Assembly: GCF_007176755.1 (NCBI RefSeq)
Contig: NZ_BJTV01000028.1
Span: 1 to 56,501, forward strand
From: Streptomyces sp. 1-11
GTDB taxonomy: Bacteria; Actinomycetota; Actinomycetes; Streptomycetales; Streptomycetaceae
Direction of reading: 5' to 3'
Length of the DNA stretch: 56,501 bases
The notes beneath the pieces were generated by a model. That model had not been told where the DNA came from, did not search any database, and saw only the letters and a list, made by a program, of their open reading frames with translations. Below are positions 9,212 to 21,400 of this stretch, piece by piece (the stretch's first letter is position 1; the number at the start of each line of letters is the position of its first letter). The position numbers and the translations under genes are program-made.

Positions 9212-9234
9212 GACGTCGACCGTGTGTCGACGTC
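9212..9234. promoter_or_regulatory. Perfect 9-bp inverted repeat upstream of the ABC-F leader
   Basis: GACGTCGAC (9212-9220), spacer CGTGT, then GTCGACGTC (9226-9234): a perfect 9+9 inverted repeat located 31 bp before the leader-peptide start. It could be a repressor operator or the first stem of the transcript leader. No regulator gene is adjacent. Confidence 0.5.
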
Positions 9235-9265
9235 TGCCCTGTACCGAGAACGAGGAGTCGCAGAC

Positions 9266-9295
9266 GTGGCGGGTGACGACGACATCTCCGGGTGA
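9266..9295 (+). CDS. Putative attenuation leader peptide (9 aa) for ABC-F gene
   Basis: A GTG start at 9266 opens a nine-codon frame, MAGDDDISG, ending at TGA 9293-9295. GAGGAG at 9252-9257 is a good ribosome site. The stop codon sits within a perfect hairpin (TCCGGGT, loop GAG, ACCCGGA), so a ribosome finishing or stalling on this peptide would disrupt it. The position, 136 bp before an ABC-F antibiotic-resistance-type gene, matches ribosome-mediated attenuation seen for other ABC-F genes. The peptide itself is not a known sequence to me. Confidence 0.6.
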   Translation: MAGDDDISG

Positions 9296-9321
9296 GACCC
9301 GGATCTGACGGCCACCGGCCG

Positions 9322-9404
9322 GCGCTCAGGAGCGCTGCCGCCGAGGTGGTCCGTTTCGTCGTACCCCTTTTCCCACGTCTGCCTGGGGCAGAGCTCTGCG
9401 CTCC
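9322..9404 (+). promoter_or_regulatory. Mutually exclusive RNA hairpins (attenuator) before ABC-F gene
   Basis: GAGCGC at 9330-9335 can pair with GCGCTC at 9322-9327 (loop AG). Alternatively GGAGCGC at 9329-9335 can pair with GCGCTCC at 9398-9404. The two pairings exclude each other. Between them are a CTGCC/GGCAG stem near 9379-9391 and the palindrome GCAGAGCTCTGC. This layout, after a leader peptide and before an ABC-F start at 9432, is consistent with an attenuator. Confidence 0.55.
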
Positions 9405-9431
9405 GCCCGCAACCCGTTCGAGGTCATCTTC

Positions 9432-11069
9432 ATGTCCGACACCGCTTCCGTCGTCTGCTCCGGCCTGTCCTTCGCCTGGCCCGACGACACCCCGGTCTTC
9501 CATGACCTGTCCTTCGCTCTGCCCGCCGGCCGCACCGGCCTGGTCGCCCCCAACGGCTCCGGCAAGAGCACCCTGCTCAAACTGATCGCCGGTGAACTCC
9601 GGCCCACCGCCGGTTCGTTGACGGTGGGCGGCACACTGGGCTACCTCCCGCAGAGCCTGCCGCTGACCGGTGACCTCACCGTCGCCGAGGTGCTCGGCGT
9701 CGCCGCGGTGATCCGCGCGCTGGACGCCGTCGAGTCGGGCGACGTCGGCGAGGAGCACTTCGCGACCATCGGCGACGACTGGGACATCGAGGAGCGCACC
9801 CACGCCCAGCTCGACCGCCTTGGCCTGGCCGACCTCACCCTGGACCGGCCCCTGAGCACGCTCAGCGGCGGACAGGTGGTGTCCCTCGGTCTCGCCGCCC
9901 AGTTGCTGCGGCGCCCCGACGTCCTCCTCCTCGACGAGCCCACCAACAACCTCGACCTCCAGGCCCGGCACAAGCTCTACGCCGTGCTGTCGGACTTCAC
10001 CGGCTGCCTGCTGCTGGTCAGCCACGACCGCGCCCTGCTCGACCGCATGGACCGCATCGCAGAGCTGAACAGCGGCGAACTGCGCTTCTACGGCGGCAAC
10101 TTCACCGCCTACGAGGAGGCCGTGCACGCCGAGCAGGAGGTCGCGGAGAAGAACGTCCGCAACGCCGAGCAGGAACTCAAGCGCGAGAAGCGGGAGATGC
10201 AGCAGGCCCGTGAACGGGCCGAGCGCCGTGCGAGCAACGCCGCCCGCAACCTCAAGAACGCCGGCCTGCCCCGCATCTTCGCCGGCAACATGAAGCGCGG
10301 CGCGCAGGAGTCGGCGGGCCGGGCCGGCCAGACGCACGCGGCCCGCGTCGGCGAGGCGAAGGCCCGCCTCGACCAAGCAGGACGCGCGCTGCGCGATGAG
10401 CAGCGCATCACCCTGGACCTGCCGGACACCCAGGTCCCCGCCGGGCGCACCCTCTTCTCCGGGGCGAAGATGCAGGTCTGCCTCGGAGACCGTGACGTGT
10501 TCGCCCCGGGTGGCGTGGAGTTGAGCATTCGCGGCCCTGAGCGGATCGCGCTGACCGGGCCCAACGGCGCGGGGAAGAGCACCCTGTTGCGTCTGGTCAC
10601 CGGTGACCTCGCCGTGGACGAAGGGGAGATCCGGCGCAACGACGGCCGGATCGCCTACCTCTCGCAGCGTCTGGACCTGCTGGATCTGGACCGCACGGTG
10701 GCGGAGAACTTCGCCGCGTTCGCGCCGGAGCGGCCCGAGGCGGAGCGGATGAACCTGCTCGCCCGGTTCCTCTTCCGGGGCTCGCGGGCCCACCTGCCGG
10801 TCCGCGTGCTGTCCGGCGGCGAACGGCTGCGCGCCACCCTGGCCTGCGTACTGTGTGCCGAACCGGCGCCCCATCTGCTGCTGCTCGACGAACCCACCAA
10901 CAACCTGGACCTGGTCAGCGCCGGCCAGCTGGAGAGCGCGCTCGACTCCTACCGGGGCGCGTTCGTGGTGGTCAGCCATGACGAGCGGTTCCTCGCCGGG
11001 ATCGGGGTGAACCGTTGGCTGCGGCTGGCCGACGGTACGTTGGAGGAGACGGGAGCGCCGGTGGGGTGA
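9432..11069 (+). CDS. ABC-F family ATP-binding protein (ribosome protection type)
   Basis: A 545-residue ABC-F protein: two ATP-binding domains and no membrane segments. Domain 1 has Walker A APNGSGKST (about residue 36), signature LSGGQ and LLLDEPTNNLDL. A charged, Lys/Arg/Glu-rich inter-domain linker (about 215-305) is the segment that reaches the ribosomal P/E site in these proteins. Domain 2 has GPNGAGKST (about 376), LSGGERL and LLLDEPTNNLDL. ATG 9432 follows GAGG at 9420-9423. The leader peptide and attenuator upstream support an antibiotic-inducible resistance role, though housekeeping ABC-F functions are possible. Confidence 0.9.
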   Translation: MSDTASVVCSGLSFAWPDDTPVFHDLSFALPAGRTGLVAPNGSGKSTLLKLIAGELRPTAGSLTVGGTLGYLPQSLPLTGDLTVAEVLGVAAVIRALDAVESGDVGEEHFATIGDDWDIEERTHAQLDRLGLADLTLDRPLSTLSGGQVVSLGLAAQLLRRPDVLLLDEPTNNLDLQARHKLYAVLSDFTGCLLLVSHDRALLDRMDRIAELNSGELRFYGGNFTAYEEAVHAEQEVAEKNVRNAEQELKREKREMQQARERAERRASNAARNLKNAGLPRIFAGNMKRGAQESAGRAGQTHAARVGEAKARLDQAGRALRDEQRITLDLPDTQVPAGRTLFSGAKMQVCLGDRDVFAPGGVELSIRGPERIALTGPNGAGKSTLLRLVTGDLAVDEGEIRRNDGRIAYLSQRLDLLDLDRTVAENFAAFAPERPEAERMNLLARFLFRGSRAHLPVRVLSGGERLRATLACVLCAEPAPHLLLLDEPTNNLDLVSAGQLESALDSYRGAFVVVSHDERFLAGIGVNRWLRLADGTLEETGAPVG

Positions 11070-11148
11070 GCCGCCGGTGTGCGCAGTCGCTCGCGTCCGA
11101 GGCTCCGTGCCCGGCGGGCCCCTCACCGATCACGTTGGACGGTTCCTC

Positions 11149-12822
<1,674 letters not shown>

Positions 12823-13598
12823 AGGATGCTGCGACCGGACGGGCGACGCCCGAGCGCTCCCGGCCGTGGTCCTCGACGTGACGACCACGCCATCGGTGGG
12901 CGGCGCCCTAGCCGGACGCCGGGCCTGCGGAGATGCTCAGTCGGTCGTGATGCCAGTCGGACCTCATCGTCCAACGGCGCTGTGGACAACGCATCGCCCG
13001 AACATTCGGGATCTCGCCTTGCGCGCTCCCGAGAAGTACGTCGACCATGCCCATCTCGAACTTGTAAGTAGTCACCGGCCCGAAGGACGCGCACCACCAC
13101 AGCCGCTTGACCCAGTCGTGAAGACTCCGCCGACCGCGATCACAAGTGCGGCGTGCATGATGACGCAGTGCAAACACTTCTGGTCAAGCGCGGACGACGG
13201 GGGAATCGTGGCCTGGCCGCGCGGTGACCTCCTCGGCTGGTTCGCCTTCTGTCAGGGCCACCGGCAACGGGCGTCCTGCCGCACTGACCAGGACCGCGAG
13301 TTCCGCGGCCACGCCGACGATCACACGGAGGTTCGCAACGCGTATCTGGTCAGTGGCGGGCAGGCGTTCGCCCGACCGGGGCACGGCACCGGGCGGCCCG
13401 GACGCAGCGCCAGCTCCTCTGCCCCGTGCGCCTACAGACTCCCTGTGTCGGCCGTGTCCACGGCGTACTCCCATGCCTCCGGCGCGGTGGTCCAGTCCAG
13501 GGCCCGGCACATCGACAGCCGTACAGGTTTTGCTTCTACTGCAGAATTTCGCGTGACATTCATCACCCACACTGGCCGTGATGTTCAAGAGCCGGGAT
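12823..13598. other. Gene-poor stretch after the ABC-F pair
   Basis: An open plus-strand frame runs through from inside the ABC-F gene, and minus-strand frames exist, but none has a ribosome site or protein-like sequence I recognise. Base composition is a little lower in G+C around 13050-13200. It may hold decayed genes; I cannot name one. Confidence 0.45.
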
Positions 13599-13614
13599 CC
13601 GCTTTGCAAAGCGG
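13599..13614. promoter_or_regulatory. Perfect 16-bp palindrome, possible operator
   Basis: CCGCTTTG (13599-13606) followed directly by CAAAGCGG (13607-13614) forms a perfect palindrome 53 bp before the start of the small gene at 13667. A zero-spacer palindrome cannot form a tight RNA hairpin, so a dimeric repressor site is the more likely reading. Confidence 0.45.
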
Positions 13615-13666
13615 GGGGAATGAAGGCCAAGTTCCTTCCGCTGCTGAGCGAAAGGACTGCAGCCCG

Positions 13667-14110
13667 ATGGGCGAAACGGACAGACACGCGCCGCGCGCGA
13701 GTCAGATGCGGTCGTACGCGGCGGCCTTCGTCGCACGTGCCACCGCGCGAAGTCGGCTGCCGCTGGACTATTCGGAGCGCAGCTTGCGGCTTGTCGACTT
13801 CCTGATCGACGGGTTACGCAAGGGCGGGGCTGACGGAGAGCAGGCCCGCGATGCACTGTTCGGGCTCGGCGCGTACGTCGGTGAGGTCCTCGTGCGTCGT
13901 GCGGGAGCGACGTGGACAGACTTCGACGCCGAACAGCGCGCCTACTTCGGGCAGCCGGTCGGCGTCCGGATGCCGGACAGCCGTGTCTGGAATCCTCTGG
14001 GAAAGGTCGTCAATCGCTTCGAAGACGGCACTCCCGAAGAGTCCCTGCGGCTCTTCTACCTGACATTGCACGGCCGGACTCGCCGAGTGTGCAAAGAGCC
14101 GGCTTCCTGA
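13667..14110 (+). CDS. Uncharacterised 147-aa protein with a TTA codon
   Basis: I do not recognise a named family. The product begins MGETDRHAPRASQMRSY, is mixed helical (LRLVDFLIDGL, ALFGLGAYVGEVLVR) and has no membrane or signal segment. AAAGGA at 13651-13656 lies 10 bases before the ATG. A rare TTA codon at 13814-13816 (in IDGLRK) makes translation likely to depend on the bldA leucyl-tRNA in Streptomyces, so expression is probably developmental. A palindrome sits upstream and a hairpin terminator downstream, so this looks like a single-gene unit. Confidence 0.65.
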   Translation: MGETDRHAPRASQMRSYAAAFVARATARSRLPLDYSERSLRLVDFLIDGLRKGGADGEQARDALFGLGAYVGEVLVRRAGATWTDFDAEQRAYFGQPVGVRMPDSRVWNPLGKVVNRFEDGTPEESLRLFYLTLHGRTRRVCKEPAS

Positions 14111-14119
14111 CCGCGACCG

Positions 14120-14152
14120 CCGTGGCGTCCACGCTTCCGCGGGACGCCACGG
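14120..14152 (+). terminator. Hairpin terminator after the 147-aa gene
   Basis: CCGTGGCGTCC (14120-14130) pairs perfectly with GGACGCCACGG (14142-14152) across an 11-nt loop, starting 10 bp after the stop codon. No U-tract follows. Confidence 0.6.
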
Positions 14153-14195
14153 CGCTGCCGTCTCCGTCTCATGGGGTGTGCGGTGGGGCAGCGCC

Positions 14196-14596
14196 TTACG
14201 GGGACAGCGTGTGCCCCAGGTGTGCTCCGACAAGTGTGCCCAGCGCACTTCGGCGCAGGGCTACGGTCCTGGCGAGTTCGAAGCCGGTGTCGTCGACCGG
14301 GGTGTGGAGCAGAATGCCGCCACCGGTGTCTTCGCTCTCGGCTCCGAAGACGAGGCCGGCCCGCCCGTTGCCGGACAGGTCGGCCAGGGCGACCGCGGAT
14401 CCGAAGCGGTCACCCTTCTCCGTCGAGTCGAGGACGCCGGGGGGCTCGCCTCCGCACTCGAGGGTGCCGCAGGCCGTGCCATTTCCCGGTGAGTGTAAGG
14501 GCGCGAACGCCGCTTGAGCGGGACGCCGTCGAGGCGGTTACCGGGGATGGCGGTGGCCATGGCGAGGCTCGTGCTGGTGGAGACGAGGGAACCGAT
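14196..14596 (-). pseudogene. Remnant of FG-GAP (integrin alpha N-terminal-like) repeat protein
   Basis: The minus strand from about 14537 to the TAA at 14196 encodes an FG-GAP-like repeat: GDRFGSAVALADLSGNGRAG followed by LVFGAESEDTGGGILL. This is the beta-propeller repeat of secreted integrin-alpha-like proteins. An upstream stop (14538-14540) closes this frame, while the preceding protein-like sequence (TAIPGNRLDGVPL, about 14510-14596) continues in a different frame. So the gene is frameshifted and has lost its N-terminal part. It lies just downstream of the MmpS-like gene, same strand. Confidence 0.6.
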
Positions 14597-14649
14597 GGTC
14601 AGGCAGCTCCGGCGTCCGCTACAGGGCGGTGGTGCGGGACGGGACGGGG

Positions 14650-15231
14650 TTAGCCCGCGGACCGGTCGGCGGCCGTGGCCTGGCCGCCGGTGGCGCCCGG
14701 GGCAGGCAGTGATCCGGCGCAGGTGGCGCGGCCGAAGCCGCCGCTCGTAGTGGCGCTCTGTGCGTGCCGGCCACGCACGGCGAGCGTACAGCGGGCCTGG
14801 CCTCCCCTTTCGCCGAGGACGATGCTGACGATCGGGTCCTGTCCGAGGGGCACATCGACCGTCTTACGCCAGGGCAGTGCGGCGGATTTGACGACGGTGG
14901 CCTTTGCGGAGCCGCTGCGGCCCTTATAGGTGATGTCGGCGGTGCCCGTGCCGGTCACCTCGTAGGTCACTGGAGCGGTGGCCACTGCGGGCTTCGGCTT
15001 GCCGGGTTCGGGTGTGAGGACGCCGTAGAGAACGAGCCCGGTGCAGGCGGCGAGTATTGCGGCGCCCGCAACCACACCCGCGCGGTCCGGCCGACGGACG
15101 AAACTTCGTTTCGCCACTCCGGCAGCTGCGGTCGAATCGGTCACCCCGGACTCCCGGATGCCGTCACCCATTAATTCCCTCCGAAAATCGGTTGCACCTG
15201 TCCTTGCAGCGAAGTCGGGGCGGTTATACAT
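14650..15231 (-). CDS. MmpS-like single-pass membrane protein
   Basis: A 193-residue protein: ~50-residue cytoplasmic N-terminus, one transmembrane helix (GVVAGAAILAACTGLVLYGVL), then an exported domain. VTYEVTGTGTADITYKGRSG resembles the start of the MmpS/transport-accessory domain, followed by a Cys pair late in the domain (RCTLAV, ATCAG). Two in-frame starts both have strong ribosome sites: ATG 15231 (GGGAGGTAGTG) and ATG 15171 (GGAGGGAATTA). A TTA codon (15172-15174) lies between them, so only the longer form needs bldA tRNA. Divergent from the RHS gene with about 230 bp between. Partner and cargo unknown. Confidence 0.7.
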   Translation of the reverse strand: MYNRPDFAARTGATDFRRELMGDGIRESGVTDSTAAAGVAKRSFVRRPDRAGVVAGAAILAACTGLVLYGVLTPEPGKPKPAVATAPVTYEVTGTGTADITYKGRSGSAKATVVKSAALPWRKTVDVPLGQDPIVSIVLGERGGQARCTLAVRGRHAQSATTSGGFGRATCAGSLPAPGATGGQATAADRSAG

Positions 15232-15339
15232 CACTACCTCCCATCCGGTCCAGCGATCAGACATACCGGCCATAACAGGCGCCGTGTTTTGACGCTATTG
15301 AACCTGATGTTGCGCCAAGTGAACCAAAAATCCGATCGC

Positions 15340-15450
15340 TTGACACGGTGACGGTCCTATGACTAAACCCTCAGGCCGCCGCTGCGCTTTTCTTTGGCCG
15401 TGTTTCTGCCGGGCGGGGAAGTGCAGCGGATTTTAGTCATTTCCTGAGGG
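15340..15450 (+). promoter_or_regulatory. Promoter/leader of the RHS gene with competing inverted repeats
   Basis: TTGACA at 15340-15345 matches a -35 consensus; the -10 is unclear. ATGACTAAA (15359-15367) is complementary to TTTAGTCAT (15432-15440), and CCGCTGCGCTT (15379-15389) pairs with AAGTGCAGCGG (15419-15429) with one G-U. CCCTCAGG (15368-15375) is also complementary to CCTGAGGG (15443-15450), which overlaps the ribosome binding site. If transcription starts upstream of 15359, the leader can either expose or hide the ribosome site; if it starts later, the outer repeat may be a DNA operator. Confidence 0.5.
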
Positions 15451-15461
15451 AAAGGTTTGGC

Positions 15462-18400
15462 GTGAGACCCAGATTGGGCAGGGCGCTGGCGTGCCTCGTG
15501 GTAGCGGCGGTGACGAGTTCACTGCTGCCGCAGGCCGCCTATGCTGCCGCGTCGGTTCCAGATGGTGACGGCAAAGGGTTTGTCGACACGGTCAAGGGTT
15601 GGTTCGGGGACGGCGGAAAGGAATTGGACAAGCCGCCGTCGCACAATGAGGCGGGCGTGGCCGAGCGGCAGAAGCTGCCGAAGGGCCGGAACGCGCCGAA
15701 GGCGAAGCGTGTCGGGGAGCTGACGGGACGGCGTACGGCGAACGCCCGGTACTGGAAGCTGTCGGACGGCCGGGTACAGGCCGAGGTGTCGGTGGTGCCG
15801 ACCTCGTACCGTGCCGGGAAGTCGTGGAAGGGCATCGACCCGAAGGTCGGGAAATCCACGCGGAAGGGCTTCGAGTTCGCCAACACCACCAATGCCACGC
15901 GCAGCTGGTTCGGTGACAGTGCGCGCGAACTGGTGCGGGTGGAGTCCGCCGGCGGTCATGCGGTGACCGTGGGACTGGAAGGCGCGGGCAAGACGCTCAA
16001 GCCGGTGGCCAAGGAAAACACCGTCACCTACCGAGACGCGGTCGCGGGTGCGGACCTGTCGTACGAGGTGGGTCCCGGCCGGGTGAAGGAGAACATCACC
16101 CTGGCCGAACGCCCTACCGGACCGGTGTCGTTCACGTTCACGCTGGACACGGACGGGCTTACGCCGAAGGCGGCCAAGGACGGTTCGGTCGCCTTCTACG
16201 GTGAGGCGCCACAGCCGGTGCTGGTGATCCCGGCGCCGTTCATGACGGACGCGAGGAAGGACGCCCGGTCGCCGTACGGCTTCACCTACAGCACAGCCGT
16301 CGGGCAGAAGCTGTCCCGGGACGCCCGGGGTTGGAAGCTGACCGTGACTCCGGACGCGAAGTGGCTGGCGGCGAAGGAGCGGCAGTATCCGGTCACGGTG
16401 GACCCGACGATCGCGATCGCGCCGACGCCGAGTCAGGCGCAGGACGTGATGATCTCCTCGGACGGGCCGGACACGAACTATGACGACAACTGGCGGCTAT
16501 CGGTCGGCAACACGAGCACCGGCTCCTCCCGGGCCCTGCTGAGGTTCCCGCTGCCGGATGTTCCGGCCGGGACGAAGCTGGATTCGGCCGATCTGAACCT
16601 GTATTACGACCAGACGCACACCGCCGGTGACACCGAGGTGCAGCTGGAGGCGCACCGGGCCACCGCAGCGTGGAGCGAGTCGAAGGCGACGTGGAACAGC
16701 ACCAAGGATCTGACCGGTGAGCTGTCGGGCACCTCGGTCCTGGTCGACGACGGTGATCCGGGCACGACGGCGGCCAAGGGCTCCTGGCCCGCATCCGGCA
16801 ACACCGACTACACCCAGTACGCGGTCAACCAGGACTACCTGTACAACAAGGACACGGTGGCCGGCGACACCTACACCTGGCAGCCGAGCCTGCCGGAGGA
16901 CGGTGACTACCAGGTCGAGGCGCACTACGTGCCGGCCTCGGACCGGGCCGGCAACGCGCCCTACACCGTCACGTACAGCGGCGGCAGCAAGACGTACGGC
17001 GTCGACCAGCAGGCCGGTTCCGGCGGGCGGTGGAAGACCCTGGGCACCCACTCCTTCAAGGCCGGCACGGCCGGCAAGGTGGTCCTTGGAGACGGTCCGG
17101 CCTCGGCGAGCACCGCGGTGGTCGCGGACGCGGTGCGCTTCACCAAGGGCGGTGTCGTCACCAAGCAGCCGAACCAGGTCGACGTCTGGCACTCGTTCCC
17201 GGTGACGAAGACGGTCCAGTCGTGGATCGACGGCGCGAACCCGAACTACGGGTTCGTGGTGAAAGCGGGTGACGAGTCCGCGAGCGCCCCCAAGGGCGGC
17301 CCTCGCTACGAGGGAAGCGAGTTCGCCTACGGGGACGAGACGGCGAACTACCCCCGCCTGGTACTGACCTACGGCCGGCCGGGTGTAGAGCTGAACGCCC
17401 CGACGACGATCCACGACACCGGCGCGGAGCTGAACTGGTCGGCCTACACGGACCCGTCCCCCGCCAGCGGTGACGACATCGTCGAGTACCAGGTGCACCG
17501 CTCGGTGTTCCAAACGTTCACCCCGTCGGCCGCCACACTGGTCGCGCCGGTCGCGTCTGGCACGACCGCCTACACCGACACCTCGGCGACCCCGACACCG
17601 GCGGACAGCGCCGACCCGTTCGGGCGGGCGTGCTACTACATGGTCGCCGTCAAGACCAAGGACGGCACGGTGATACCCGCGCCGACGCAGCTGGTGCGGC
17701 TGCCGAAGGCGGGCCGCACCGTCAAGGTCGTCGAAGCCGCGCAGGACACCACACTGTCATCGGCGGAGCCGAACACGGCCCACGACACGATCACCGACGG
17801 GGCACCCCAGAACTGGCTCACCGTCGGCAACAACTCGGCCACCTACGGCACCACCCGTGCGGCCCTGAAGTTCCCCGCCCTGGGCATTCCGGCCACCGGC
17901 CGGGTCCTGGACGCGACCTTGCGTCTGTGGGGCACACAGACCACCACAGACGCCAGCGGAACAGTCTATGAACTGCGCTCCCTGAAGCGCGACTTCGACG
18001 AGACCGCCACTTGGAACAAGGCGAACTCCACCACCAGCTGGACCACACCCGGCGGTGACACCGGCACAACCGTCGCGGACACGGTCGCCGGGGTGACCAA
18101 CGACCCCGCACGCCACGACTGGAACGCCACTTCCCTCGTGCAGGGCTGGGTCACCGCACCGGGTGGCGACCAAGGCGTGCTGATCAAGACACAGAACGAG
18201 TCGGCCCAGCAGGAACGCACCGTCTTCCTGGCGACGGAGGCGCCCGAGAGGCGGCTGCACCCGCGGATGGTCGTCACCTACATCGACTCCACCACCGACT
18301 CGACGTACTACGCACCCGGCACTCCGGCGCGGATGACGCCGAACTCCGACTACACCGTCGACTTCACCCTCACCAACACCACCAACACCGTCTGGAAAGC

Positions 18401-21400
18401 CGCTGACCAGGTGCTGGCCTACACCTGGAAACTGCCCGACGGCACCGACGTCACGAACGGCGGCAACCAGGTCCAGACCGCGCTGCCCAAGGACGTCGTC
18501 CCCGGTGACACCGTCACCCTGCACGCACAGGTCAAGACCCCCATCAACTCGGCCAGCGGCAACAAGCGCACCGACTACGTCCTGACCTGGGACGTGTACG
18601 ACAAGACGGCCGGGACCTGGCTGTCCGCCGGCAGCGGCGGCATACCCGGCCTGAAGCAGAACGTGGCGGTCGAGGACCCGACCTCCAACACCCTCGGGCT
18701 GGAGAAGTTCTACTCCTACACCGGCAAGAACACCGGAGCCGGCTCGACAGTGATGAACAACCTCGCCTCCGGCAACAGCGTCTGGTCCTACAACGCCTTC
18801 ACCAATCCCGGACGCGGCCTGACCACGTTCGCCCGCTTCTCCTACAACTCCCTGGACACCTCGGACACCGTCCTCGGCGCCGGCTGGTCCGGACAGGCCG
18901 CCGGACCCATCCGCCTTGGCGCACCGCTGGACTTCCACCCCAACCCCCACCCCACCGAGATCCGCCTGCCCGACGGTGACGGCACCACCCACGTCTTCAC
19001 CAAGAAGGACGACGGCACCTGGAAGGCCCCCGCCGGCGTTCACTACCAAGTCACCGAGAAACCCGGCCTGGACTGCACACCCAACAAGGACCCCATCCCC
19101 GACGCCTGGGCCCTGCTACGCCCGGACGGCACACGCTTCTTCTTCGGCTGCGACGGCTACCTGACCTCGACGGTCGACAAGAACGGCAACACCCAGACGT
19201 ACACCTATGAGGAACGCAAGTCCAACAACAAGCCGACGAAGTTCCTCGTCTACATCACCGACCCGGCCGGCCGCCGGTCGCTGAGCGTCGACTACTACAC
19301 CAAAGCCGACACCAAGACCCCGCAGATCATCGACCACGTCAAGTCGATGACCGACATCTCCGGCCGCAAGCTCGCCTTCGAGTACTCCGACAAGGGCCTG
19401 CTGACCGAGCTCACCGACGGCGCCGGGTCCGCCCAGCCGAAGGTCTTCGCCTTCACCTACGACGCCACCCAGGGCAACAAGAACGTCAAGCTGGTCACCG
19501 TCACCGACCCGCGCGGCCACGACACCAGGCTCGACTACTACGCGCCCAAGGACGGCGACGACCCCAAGTACCACTGGTGGACCAAGTCGATCACCGACCG
19601 TCTCCAGGGCACCACGGGGTTCGCCTATGCGGTCGACACGGCGAACACGAAGTTCACCGACACCACCGTCACCGACGCCGAGTCACACGCCACGAAGTAC
19701 GTCACCGACGACTTCAGCCGCCCGGTACAGACGGTGAACGCCAAGTCGCAGACCACCAAGATGAGCTGGGACACCGACAACAACGTCATCTACCTGGAGG
19801 AGGACAACGGCGCGAAGACCGCATACTGCTACGAACCCAAGACGGGCTACCCACTCTGGCAGCGCGACGCGGAGAACAACAAGGCAGGTGTCCCGGACCA
19901 GACGTCCACCTGTGTCACGGACGCGTCCAAGTGGCCGGCCAACGCGGCGAAGTACGAGTACCAGACCCGCGCCGACGGCTACGCCGCCGACCTGTTCCGC
20001 AAGACCTCCCCGGAGGGGCGGGCCTGGCAGTTCGGCTACGACACCTTCGGCAACCTTAAGACGGTCACCGACCCCAAGGGTGTCGCCACGGCGACCGCCG
20101 GTGACTACACCACGGCCTACGAGTACAACTCCTACGGCGAGCAGACCAAGACGACCGACGCCAACGGAAACACCTCCACCAACGACGAGTTCGGGCCGAC
20201 CGGATTCCCGAACGTGATGCGGGACGCGCTGCAGAAGGAGACGAAGTTCGTCTACGACGAGCGCGGCCAGGTCCTTCAGGTCACGGACGCGCTGCAGCAC
20301 ACGACCACGCAGACGTACGACACCTTCGGTCGCCCGCTGGTCCAGACGGTGCCAATGGACCAGGCGAAGGGTGACCTGATCACCACGCCGGCCCCGGAGT
20401 ACGACAAGAACGACAACGTCGTCAAGTCGACCGCCCCCAACGGAGCCGTCTCCGAAGCGGTGTACGACGAGGCCGACCAGATCGTCTCGGGGACCGCGCC
20501 GAAGGACACCGCGACCTCAGGCGAGCGGCGTACCTCCTACACCTACGACAGGGTCGGTAACCTGCTGACCACGACCGAGCCGAGGGGCAATCTCACCACC
20601 GAAGCAGGCGACTTCGTCACCACCAACCACTACGACGAGATCTACCAGGTCACCTCGGTCGCCAATTCGGCCGGAGACGCGATCAGTTACCGATATGACG
20701 ACGACGGCAACGTCGTGATGGTCATGGACCCGAAGAAGTCCGCCTCCGCCGATCCGGACGACTTCACCACCAAGTCCGTCTACGACCTCGACCACCGTGT
20801 CATCAGCACCACGGACGCCGCGGGGAAGACATCGAAGCAGGAGTACGACAAGGACTCCAACGTCGTCACCTCCACCGACCCGGCCGGCAACACCACGCAC
20901 ATCACGTACGACGAGCGTGGCAAACAGACCGAGGTCAAGACTCCGCACGACGGCAGCGGCGACTCGGTGACCTACCGGACGACGCGATTCGAGTACGACC
21001 AGGTCGGCAACACCACCAAGGTGATCACCCCGAGGGCCGTGGCCGCCGGGAGCACCGAGGCGTTCACCCAGCGCACCCAGTACGACGCACTGAACCGGCC
21101 GGTCAAGAAGTACCAGCCCTACGACCCGGCCGACGCACGCTACAACGACCCGAACGTCTACACGCAGACCGAGTATGACGAGATCGGGCGGGTGAAGTGG
21201 ACTTCGCTGCCGCCGTCGGAAGGCCAGACGGTCCGTAACAAGACGACGAACGAGTACTTCGACAACGGCTGGGTGAAGTCGTCGAAGGACCCGTGGGACA
21301 TCACGACGACCTACGACTACAACGACCTCGGCCAGCAGACGACCAGGACGCTGACACCCGGTGGAGAGGTGCCCTCGCCGGACAACACGTCCTCCAACCG

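Noticed and set aside
7119..11126. A 1335-codon minus-strand frame opposite asnB and the first ABC-F gene
   Set aside because: It is antisense to two clear genes, its translation is Gly/Val/Arg-rich with no domain pattern, and it results from third-position G/C bias.
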